In this document: one piece after another, positions 1 to 7,146 of the stretch | Numbering within the stretch: position 1 is the stretch's first letter | Layout: every line of letters starts with the position of its first letter | Source of the DNA: Hymenobacter rubidus | GTDB lineage: Bacteria > Bacteroidota > Bacteroidia > Cytophagales > Hymenobacteraceae | NCBI RefSeq assembly: GCF_016734815.1 | Contig: NZ_JAERQF010000015.1 | Location: forward strand, 47,769 to 111,768 | DNA: 64,000 bases | Reading direction: 5' to 3' | The notes under the pieces: generated by a model | The model's database searches: none | Told to the model about the DNA's origin: nothing | What the model saw: only the letters and a program-made list of their open reading frames with translations | Translations under genes and position numbers: made by a program

Positions 1-1
1 C

Positions 2-151
2 GACGGCACCTCCGAAACCGAGGAGCGCATCAAGGACGAAACCAAAGCCACCGTGCGCTGCCTCGCGCTGGCCGAACCCGACGAGGAGGGCACCTGCATG
101 GTAACGGGCCGGCCCAGCGCCCGCCGCGCCTATTTTGCGCGGGCATATTAG
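2..151 (+). CDS. proS: Prolyl-tRNA synthetase, C-terminal fragment (5' end outside window)
   Basis: Reading from base 2 gives 49 residues ending at TAG (149-151). The segment contains [11 protein letters not shown] and ends in [13 protein letters not shown]. This matches the C-terminus of the archaeal/eukaryotic-type prolyl-tRNA synthetase found in many Bacteroidota, where a zinc-binding-type tail ends in FARAY. The enzyme charges tRNA-Pro with proline in the cytoplasm. Only the last few percent of the gene is visible, so integrity of the catalytic core cannot be judged. A strong hairpin follows 33 bases after the stop, which suggests the gene ends its transcription unit here. Confidence 0.85.
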   Translation, partial: DGTSETEERIKDETKATVRCLALAEPDEEGTCMVTGRPSARRAYFARAY

Positions 152-184
152 CATTTCGAATTTAAAATTGATAATATTGGTGTG

Positions 185-220
185 CAAACGCCCCAACGGC
201 TTGCGTTGGGGCGTTTGTTT
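185..220 (+). terminator. Rho-independent terminator after proS
   Basis: A perfect 14-bp stem (185-198 with 204-217, CAAACGCCCCAACG and its complement) closes a 5-base loop and is followed by a T run. It lies directly downstream of the proS stop codon. Confidence 0.85.
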
Positions 221-301
221 GTCAACTCAAAAGCTCGTCCGGATAAAAATTTACCCTTATAATCATATCAACTAATTTTATTCTTTTTCGAAAAAAAATT
301 A

Positions 302-332
302 TTTGGATTATTCAAATAAATAGTTACCTTTG
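302..332 (+). promoter_or_regulatory. Bacteroidota-type promoter upstream of the 392 gene
   Basis: TTTG at 302-305, then 19 bases, then TACCTTTG at 325-332. This is an exact fit to the primary sigma factor consensus of Bacteroidota (TTTG-N19-21-TAnnTTTG). The expected start of transcription is near 339, leaving a leader of about 50 bases before the ATG at 392. The surroundings are very AT-rich. Confidence 0.8.
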
Positions 333-391
333 AACAAGAATGGCCCGCTTGATGGCCGCTCATCTATTTTATCCATTTTACCCCGTTTACC

Positions 392-859
392 ATGCGCACT
401 TTTTTACTTAGCCTGTTTGCCTTGGGCGTAATGTCGGCTCATGCCCAAGACGTTGTCACGCCCGTGAAACTGCCGGAAAAAGCGGCCCTGAAACTGGAAA
501 AGATGCTGAAGCAAACCCAGGCCGTGGTGGTGCTGGGCCGCAAAGGCAGCACCTTGCCCGCCGAGGCCCGCCCGGTGCTTAACAAAATTCTGGCCCAATC
601 GGCCAGCGAGTTCCTCACCATTTCTTCGCGCAGGCCTACGAAGGAAGCCTATTTTAAGAGCGTAGATGCCGGCTTGGCCAAGCTCTCGCCGCAGCTGCCC
701 CAACTGGAAGACCGGCAGCAGGTGGCCGAATACTACCAGGACTTGCTCGACATCGTGGGCCTGGAAAGCTCAGAAGGCCGCCTAACCGCTTTCGTGGAAA
801 CCGCTCCACCGGCCAAAGGTGCTGCAGGCGTACCGACCCCCGCCACGGCCAAAGAATAG
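392..859 (+). CDS. Small secreted protein of unknown function
   Basis: Protein of 155 residues. The N-terminus MRTFLLSLFALGVMSAHAQ is a clear Sec signal peptide with cleavage expected after AHA-Q near residue 18, so the mature protein is periplasmic or exported. The mature part is Lys/Glu-rich and probably helical (residues 25-135, no membrane segment), and the tail is rich in Pro, Ala and Thr. I do not recognise a family. It is a single-gene unit: it has its own consensus promoter at 302-332 and a bidirectional terminator at 901-936. The next gene is convergent. Confidence 0.75.
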   Translation: MRTFLLSLFALGVMSAHAQDVVTPVKLPEKAALKLEKMLKQTQAVVVLGRKGSTLPAEARPVLNKILAQSASEFLTISSRRPTKEAYFKSVDAGLAKLSPQLPQLEDRQQVAEYYQDLLDIVGLESSEGRLTAFVETAPPAKGAAGVPTPATAKE

Positions 860-900
860 GCTGAAATTCAAGATTGCAGCCAGCATTGCCCGGCCCAATA

Positions 901-936
901 AAAAAGCCCCGACTCTATCAGGAGCCGGGGCTTTTT
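901..936. terminator. Bidirectional terminator between convergent genes
   Basis: AAAAAGCCCCG (901-911) pairs with CGGGGCTTTTT (926-936) with one internal mismatch further in (912/925). The A run on one side and T run on the other allow it to work on both strands. It separates the 392 gene (+) from the OmpA-family gene (-). Confidence 0.8.
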
Positions 937-954
937 GCGTATTGGTTAGGCCGG

Positions 955-3030
955 TTACTTTTTGGTAATGGTGAATTCGACCCGGCGGTTTTTGGCGCGG
1001 GTTTCTTCTTGGTCGTTGCTGGCAATGGGCTTGGTGTCGCCGAAGCCTTCGGTGGTGATGCGGTCGCCTTTCACGCCGTGGCCGCTGAGGTATTTCTTCA
1101 CCTCGTTCACCCGGTCCTGGCTTAGTTTGAGGTTCAGGGCGGGGTCGCCCTGGTTGTCGGTGTGGCCGGAGAGCTTGATTTCCACGGTGGGGTAATCCTT
1201 CATTAGGCGGATGAGGCGGGCCAGCTCCGGATAAGAGCTGGTGGTGAGATAGTACTTGCTCTGCTGGAAGAAGATGTTGTTCAGCTTCACCGTCTGGCCC
1301 ACGTTGAAGGGTACGAGGAACAAATCCTGCTGCTGCTCCGAGTACTTGTCCTTGGCCGTCACGTCGAGGTTGGCGTTTTCGGCCAGGTAGCCCTTGGCCT
1401 CGGCGCGGTAGCCGTACTGCACGCCGCTGGGCAGCACAATGGTGTAGGAGCCGTCCACGGGGTCGGTTTCGGCCACCCCGATTTCCTCGCCCGTCAGCAG
1501 GTTTTCGTAGTGGATAATGGCCCGGATGGGCTTGTGCGTGTTCACGTCAAGCACTTTGCCGGTCACCAGCGTCACCACTTCGGGCTGGAAAGCGGGGGCC
1601 AGTGAAATGCGGAAAATATCCTTCGAGTTGTCGATGCCGTTGCGCGACGACACCAGGTAGGCATCCTGGCCGGCGGCCGAAATGGTGTAGTAGGCGTCGA
1701 AGTCGGGCGAGTTCACCACCGGGCCCAGGTTGCGGGGCGGGCTCCAGTTGGTCCAGGTATCATCGAGACGCTTGGAGTAGAAGATGTCCGATTTGCCGTA
1801 GCCGCCGCGCCCCTCGCTGGCGAAATACAGCGTCTTCTCATCAGCGGCCAGGAAAGGGGCAAAGTCCGACTGGGCGGTATTGACGTTGCGGCCCAGGTTC
1901 TTGGGCTTGGTCCAGGTATTGGGCGTTTCGGGCACCGGGAAGCTCACAAAGATGTCCTGCCCGCCCAGGCCGTCGGGCCGTTCCACGGCCATGAGCAGGG
2001 CCTTGCCGGAGGTCGACAGAAAGAAGTCGACGTGTTCTTCGTCTTTGTTGATAAAATCCTTGATGTCCTGTTTCACCGGCGGCGTCCAGCCGAGGCGGGT
2101 GCGCTTGCTGAGACTGCACCCTTGTGGGTCGATTGTGCCGTCGCGGTTGTAGATGTTGATGAGGATGGCGCTCTGGCCGTTGGCCGATACCGACGCCAGG
2201 CCGTTGGGGTCGTCGGGGGTGTTGATGGGGGCGCCGATGTTGCGGGCCTTGCTCCAGGTTTTGTTTTTGCCGCTCACCAGTGTGGAGTAGTACACGTCTT
2301 GCGGGTCGCGGCCGCCGCCTACGTTTTCGGGCATGCTCTGGCGGGCGAAATACAGCGTGCGGCCATCGGGCGAGATAACGGGGTGGGTGTCGACGTAGCG
2401 CGTGTTCACGTTCGGGCCCAGGTTCACCAGCGACGAGTCGAACTGCGTGGATTTCACGGCATCGGGCCCTTTCTCTTCGGTAAAGGCCTGTTTCACCATC
2501 GTAGAAACCACGTCGGCAATGCCGATGGCGTCAATCTGGTTCACGCCTTCTACTTTGGCGGTGTTCATGCGCACCACCACGCCCAGGGTGCGGTACTCGG
2601 CCGCCGGGAATTTTACTTCCAGGGTGCGGTAGGCTTCGGGCAGGGGGCCGGGGTTGTCGTTGGTGTACACTTCGTGGTGCACGCCTTTGGTATCCACCAG
2701 CTCTACTTTGGTGATGGAGCCGGGGTTGAAATTTTCCACGATGGTGACTTGCTGGGCCGCCACCGAGCGGGCAAAGCGCACCTCGATAAATTCATTGGGG
2801 CCCTCTTTGCGCGGAATCCAGGCTTCGTTGCTGATTTGGCCCAGCGGCAGGGCATTGGGCACGCCCAGCACCTGCGAGGGCGCAAACGGCTCTTTGCCTT
2901 CGGACTTCTGCGACGACACCGCTACCAGGCGGGCGGCCCACTGCACGTGCTGGGCCTGGGCCGGGGCGGCCAGCAGCAACGTGGCGGCTAGTATCGCCGC
3001 CAGCAACGTTTTCATAAGATAATTATTCAT
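955..3030 (-). CDS. OmpA-family envelope protein with PD40 repeats
   Basis: Protein of 691 residues with a signal peptide (MKTLLAAILAATLLLAAPAQAQ after five extra residues). The order is: an N-terminal discoidin-like segment (about 30-180); PD40/WD40-like blades in 210-460 (ISPDGRTLYFARQ, ADEKTLYFASEGRGG); a carboxypeptidase-regulatory-like beta domain (about 485-560); and a C-terminal OmpA domain (about 575-690) with the peptidoglycan-binding signature LSGHTDNQGDPALNLKLSQDR. Such proteins anchor the outer membrane to peptidoglycan, and similar architectures occur in T9SS/gliding-associated proteins (family knowledge; the role here is inferred). A promoter lies at 3047-3077. A start at the second Met (3015) would give the more typical signal peptide and is equally possible. 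Confidence 0.85.
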   Translation of the reverse strand: MNNYLMKTLLAAILAATLLLAAPAQAQHVQWAARLVAVSSQKSEGKEPFAPSQVLGVPNALPLGQISNEAWIPRKEGPNEFIEVRFARSVAAQQVTIVENFNPGSITKVELVDTKGVHHEVYTNDNPGPLPEAYRTLEVKFPAAEYRTLGVVVRMNTAKVEGVNQIDAIGIADVVSTMVKQAFTEEKGPDAVKSTQFDSSLVNLGPNVNTRYVDTHPVISPDGRTLYFARQSMPENVGGGRDPQDVYYSTLVSGKNKTWSKARNIGAPINTPDDPNGLASVSANGQSAILINIYNRDGTIDPQGCSLSKRTRLGWTPPVKQDIKDFINKDEEHVDFFLSTSGKALLMAVERPDGLGGQDIFVSFPVPETPNTWTKPKNLGRNVNTAQSDFAPFLAADEKTLYFASEGRGGYGKSDIFYSKRLDDTWTNWSPPRNLGPVVNSPDFDAYYTISAAGQDAYLVSSRNGIDNSKDIFRISLAPAFQPEVVTLVTGKVLDVNTHKPIRAIIHYENLLTGEEIGVAETDPVDGSYTIVLPSGVQYGYRAEAKGYLAENANLDVTAKDKYSEQQQDLFLVPFNVGQTVKLNNIFFQQSKYYLTTSSYPELARLIRLMKDYPTVEIKLSGHTDNQGDPALNLKLSQDRVNEVKKYLSGHGVKGDRITTEGFGDTKPIASNDQEETRAKNRRVEFTITKK

Positions 3031-3046
3031 AGTCTCGGTGGTATGA

Positions 3047-3077
3047 AGAAAGTAACAACTGCCGTAGGTACAGCAAA
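3047..3077 (-). promoter_or_regulatory. Promoter of the OmpA-family gene
   Basis: On the minus strand TTTG (complement of 3074-3077) is followed after 19 bases by TACTTTCT (complement of 3047-3054), a near match to TAnnTTTG. Transcription should begin near 3040, which leaves a very short leader to the ATG at 3030 or about 25 bases to the one at 3015. Confidence 0.6.
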
Positions 3078-3208
3078 TAACGGGAGTAGCCTCCGGATGG
3101 GGAAGATATTTTCAACCGCTAACCTACTAAAAAAGGATTTGCTGGGCCTCACAGCCTAATGTATTACCTTCCCGGTGCGGTTCGGCGAGGAAGCATAATC
3201 CGGACCGT

Positions 3209-5320
3209 TTGCTTGTGGTAGCACGGTGTTTTTCGGTATTTCGGGGCGAAGGTTCGGCGCCCGGCCGGGCCCCGATTTGGCGCGCCGCTGCGGCAGGTGT
3301 TTTGGTAATTTTCCTAGTCCTAGGGCCGTTGCTGGGGCGGGCGCAGGTGCTGGTAGGAGCCACGCCGTTCGGGCCGGTGTTCAGCCGCTTGCGGCCGGCC
3401 GGGGCCGACACGGCCCTGCTGCTGCTGGCCCGCGCCCGGCGGGTGGGCGTGAGCACCTTCGTGCAAACCAGCGGCGCCCGCGGCTACCTGCAGCTGGGGC
3501 AGCGGCAGCAACTGCGCTACCGCGTGGGCACCGACATGATTTACGACTCGCGCGGCACGCCGCCCTTCGTGCGGGAAGACTACGGCGCCGACCTGGCCCA
3601 CATTTTTACCCTCGACGCGGCCAACCACTGGCAGCTGGGCCACCAGCTGCACTACGACCAGAGCCGGGCCAACGCCACCCGCACCGGTCTGTGGCTGGGC
3701 CGGCTGGGCTACCAGCGCCGCCTGCACGCGAGCAGCCCCACCGATTCGCTGTCGCAGATGCGCCTGACGGTGCTGGGCGGCTTGGCCACCGACCACCGCA
3801 ACGGCCGCGACGATGCCGGCCTGGCCTACGGCTTCGATGCCGCGGCGCTCTACTTCCTAAATGGCCCTGGGGCGGCTCCGCTGGCCGTGCGGGTGCTGGG
3901 CACCCGCGCCAACCTGGGGCCGCGCACCATGCAGCGGCTGGTGGCCGAAGCGGCCGGCGAACAGGCGTTTCTGGAAAATGCGCCGCTCACGGTGCAGGGC
4001 CGGCTGGGCTACCGCACCAACCGCGCCGAGGACTACCTGCTGGGCTCGGTGCAGCGCATTCAGTCCGATACGGTGCTGGCGCAGGCGGGGGCCTCGTACC
4101 GCATCAACGAATTTGCCACGCTGCGCTCCGACAATAGCCTGCTGCTGCCCACCCGCGCCTTCCGCTACCGGCGGCTGGCGGAGCGGGCCGATACCTTGCA
4201 GGACGTGGGCTACCGCCAGCGCGAGCTGGACACCCGGCAGGAGCTGCGCTTTGCCCGGCCCAAGCTGCAAACCAGCCTCACCTTCAGCTACCACGAGCGC
4301 ACCCGGGCCTACTACCTCGACAATTCCCGCTTCCTGAATGCGGCGCGGCTGGCCACGGCCCTGGCCCGCGAGCAGGTGAAAGACATTACGGAGCAAACCA
4401 CGCTCTGGCAGGGCAGCCTGACCTGGCTGCCCACCCCGCGCCACGCGCTGGCCCTGCTGGGCACCGCTCAACTGCTGCGCGTGGACGCGCCCAGCAAAGA
4501 CAACCAGCAAACCCGCGACGAAGCCCAGCACCTGCTACGCCTGACCTGGACGGGCCGCTGGGCCGGGGCTTTCCGCACCACGCTGGGCGTGGCCGGCGAG
4601 TACCGCCAGACGGTGTTTATCCGGGCCAGCCAAAGCTCCGAGAACTACGACGACCACCTGCTGCATTGGGAGCCGGGCTTCACCTGGGCCCCCGGCAAAT
4701 GGAGCATTCGCTCCAACTACCACCTGTGGGTGAGCTACCAGGTGCGCAACCTCACCACCGAGCAGGCCCGCAACCGCGCCAGCCGCGTGCTGGAACAAAC
4801 CCAGAGCATCACCTACCAACTGCGGCCGCGCCTGCTGCTGCTGGCCGACTACGTGCGCCGCGAAAACCGCGTGGGCCAGCTCGACTGGACGCGGTTCCGC
4901 GAAAGTCCGCTCGATACCAGCGTGACGCACGACTTCTCGGCCGGAGCCCGCCAGAGCTGGGCCGGCCCCAGGGGCAGCACCAGCCTGCGCCTGGGCTACC
5001 GCCTGCTGGAACAGCGCAACTACGGCCGCGCCGCCCTCGAATCGACGCTGACAACCGGGCCGGCATCTACGCTCATCTACCTGCACGGCATCACCCGCCA
5101 GCAGGGCCCCGAGGTGGCGGTGGAGCGCCGCGCCACGGCCGGTTTCAACCTCACGGCCAGTATCTGGCTGCAATGGATGCGCACCTACTCTACCTACAAA
5201 GCCGGCAGCGGCGGCTTTACGGGCAGCACCTACACGGCGGCCGAGCTAGCGCAGGAAACCAACCGGGTGCTGCCCTACTTTGAGGTGACAGCGGAGTGGC
5301 GCGTGGGCCGGCGGCGGTAG
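3209..5320 (+). CDS. Large exported protein, probably an outer-membrane beta-barrel
   Basis: About 703 residues. A hydrophobic stretch near residues 28-46 (AAAAGVLVIFLVLGPLLGRAQ) works as a signal peptide. The rest alternates polar and aromatic residues with many Arg/Tyr/Leu strands and ends in a strand (LPYFEVTAEWRVGRRR), as expected for an outer-membrane beta-barrel. I recognise no named family. No in-frame ATG is available upstream of the signal sequence, so TTG at 3209 (or GTG at 3215) is the likely start. A poor promoter-like pair (TTTG 3138-3141, TACCTTCC 3165-3172) would place transcription near 3179. The gene converges on the T9SS cargo gene with only 11 bases between the stops and no obvious terminator. 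Confidence 0.65.
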   Translation: MLVVARCFSVFRGEGSAPGRAPIWRAAAAGVLVIFLVLGPLLGRAQVLVGATPFGPVFSRLRPAGADTALLLLARARRVGVSTFVQTSGARGYLQLGQRQQLRYRVGTDMIYDSRGTPPFVREDYGADLAHIFTLDAANHWQLGHQLHYDQSRANATRTGLWLGRLGYQRRLHASSPTDSLSQMRLTVLGGLATDHRNGRDDAGLAYGFDAAALYFLNGPGAAPLAVRVLGTRANLGPRTMQRLVAEAAGEQAFLENAPLTVQGRLGYRTNRAEDYLLGSVQRIQSDTVLAQAGASYRINEFATLRSDNSLLLPTRAFRYRRLAERADTLQDVGYRQRELDTRQELRFARPKLQTSLTFSYHERTRAYYLDNSRFLNAARLATALAREQVKDITEQTTLWQGSLTWLPTPRHALALLGTAQLLRVDAPSKDNQQTRDEAQHLLRLTWTGRWAGAFRTTLGVAGEYRQTVFIRASQSSENYDDHLLHWEPGFTWAPGKWSIRSNYHLWVSYQVRNLTTEQARNRASRVLEQTQSITYQLRPRLLLLADYVRRENRVGQLDWTRFRESPLDTSVTHDFSAGARQSWAGPRGSTSLRLGYRLLEQRNYGRAALESTLTTGPASTLIYLHGITRQQGPEVAVERRATAGFNLTASIWLQWMRTYSTYKAGSGGFTGSTYTAAELAQETNRVLPYFEVTAEWRVGRRR

Positions 5321-5331
5321 GAAAATAGGCC

Positions 5332-6885
5332 TTACGGGGCAACTAGCAGCTTGCAGCCGCCCAGCCGCCGGCCACTCGCATCGAGCAGGCAGGCCACGTA
5401 GAGGCCGGCGGCCAGCCCGCCCAGGTCCACGGGCTGGTCGCCGTCGGCGGCCACGGGCTGGCTGCGCACCACCCGGCCCAGCCCGTCGAGCAGTTCCAGC
5501 CGGCCGGCGCGGTGGCCCAGCCCGCTCACCTGCACCGTGGCCCGGCCCGTGGCGGGCGTGGGAAAGGCCCATAGGCTGGCTCCGTCGGTGGCTAGTGCGG
5601 CGGCCGGCTGCGTGGCGGCCAGCGGGGTGCCCCGGAAATCGTAGCGGGCTACGTAGCCTTGTACGTTGGTCACGCCAGACGCCAACGACTTGCCACAGAG
5701 CAACACCGTACCAACGCCCACCCACTGCCAATCCAATGGAATCACGGCCGATTGGGTGTTGCTGCTTAGCGCGTAAAAGGCGACCCGCTGGCCCGTTGCT
5801 ACATTGAGCTGGGCAATGTACACCGTGGGCGTGCCGGCCTGCCGCACGTCGCTCAACATGACACCCACCGTGCCGTTGGGCAGCAGTCGGATGCGGTAGG
5901 CGTAGTCGCTCGTGACCAACGTGCCGGCCAGCGCGGGCGGGTGGCGGTAGGTCCACACCACGTTCAGGGCCGTGTCGAGCCGCACGACGTAGGCGATGTT
6001 TTTGGTAATGCCGCCCGCGATGGAGTCTGCCGTGCCCGCCAGCAGATAGCCCCCGGCATTGGGAAGGGCCAATAGGTTACTATTATTATTATAAACATTC
6101 GCATTGATAAAGGCTGGTCCTAACGGTTGGAACAGACGTTGGCGCCGCAGTAGGCCGCCGCTGTCCGTCTCAATCAAGTAATGGTCGTAGCCGAAGCGAC
6201 TGAACGACTCGGACTGGCCGTTGAGCAGGTAGCCTCCCCTTGGCGTTGCGACCAAGTTCGTCGCATAATCCAGCGCGGGTGTGTGCGAATACGTGCGCTG
6301 CCAGCGCACACGCCCGCTCGTATCGGAACAGGTGAGCGTGAGCACCTGGTAAGAAACGGCCGTAACGGCCATGCCCACCGCCAGCAACCGGAGGCCCTGC
6401 GCCAGGACGGCCGTCACGGTGTTGCGCAACGGCGGCGGGGCCAGCCACCAACCGGGCAGCGTATCGCAGGCGGCTGTCAGCCGTTGCACGTACGGCCGCT
6501 GCAAGGCGGTGATGCTGCCCGGCTGGCATTGATAGCCCCGGCCGCTCAACCAGCCCGCGCTGCTCAATGCCGCATTGATGTCGAATTCGCCGTTGCTCAA
6601 CCCCCGCCCCAGCTGTTCCCGTTGCAGGCTGCCCCCAATTGTGAACAGTTGGGCAAAGGAACGGAAGCTCGGTCGGCACCCGGATGTGGGCTGCGCCGGT
6701 GGGTAAGCGCCCGCGATGAGGAAGCGGGTAGTGCCAAGCAGGGTAATCCCACTCAATACCTCCGTTCCTGCTCCACTCGCATGAAGTGCTGCCCGCTCCC
6801 ACATGAGCTGCTGGGCCGCCACTGGAGCAAGAAAGTCTGTCCTATTCAAGGCACAAACGAGTAGCAGTAGACGGAGGTAGCGCAT
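5332..6885 (-). CDS. T9SS-exported protein with C-terminal sorting domain
   Basis: Protein of 517 residues when started at the Met at 6885, which gives the signal peptide MRYLRLLLLVCALNR...AAQQ. A longer reading to 7008 adds 41 residues unlike a signal peptide. The body (about 30-430) has repeated beta segments of the form seen in Bacteroidota repeat/propeller-like surface proteins (GYLLNGQSES, GYLLAGTADS). The last 80 residues form a T9SS type A sorting domain (FPTPATGRATVQVSG, then LELLDGLGRVV, ending LAAGLYVACLLDASGRRLG). This predicts transport across the outer membrane and cleavage or anchoring at the surface. The substrate or function is unknown. Confidence 0.75.
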   Translation of the reverse strand: MRYLRLLLLVCALNRTDFLAPVAAQQLMWERAALHASGAGTEVLSGITLLGTTRFLIAGAYPPAQPTSGCRPSFRSFAQLFTIGGSLQREQLGRGLSNGEFDINAALSSAGWLSGRGYQCQPGSITALQRPYVQRLTAACDTLPGWWLAPPPLRNTVTAVLAQGLRLLAVGMAVTAVSYQVLTLTCSDTSGRVRWQRTYSHTPALDYATNLVATPRGGYLLNGQSESFSRFGYDHYLIETDSGGLLRRQRLFQPLGPAFINANVYNNNSNLLALPNAGGYLLAGTADSIAGGITKNIAYVVRLDTALNVVWTYRHPPALAGTLVTSDYAYRIRLLPNGTVGVMLSDVRQAGTPTVYIAQLNVATGQRVAFYALSSNTQSAVIPLDWQWVGVGTVLLCGKSLASGVTNVQGYVARYDFRGTPLAATQPAAALATDGASLWAFPTPATGRATVQVSGLGHRAGRLELLDGLGRVVRSQPVAADGDQPVDLGGLAAGLYVACLLDASGRRLGGCKLLVAP

Positions 6886-7146
6886 AGGAAAGCCCCGCCA
6901 GTCAACGCTGCCTGAAGCGCCACCAAGATACCAACTCATGCAGCATAATCCCCGCGTGTCACGCTGAATATCTGTCAGAAACAGAGGGGCAACGGCTAGT
7001 TGCCGCAAGCGCTACTATTCCAGCAGGATGGCGGCGTTAGCATTTATTCACCCCACTGCTATTACTCATTGTGCAACCAGCTTTACACAGTTGCGCTAGC
7101 CGCAAAGCGGCCAACTATGATAGCCTGTAGAAAAGTAAAAATCGAT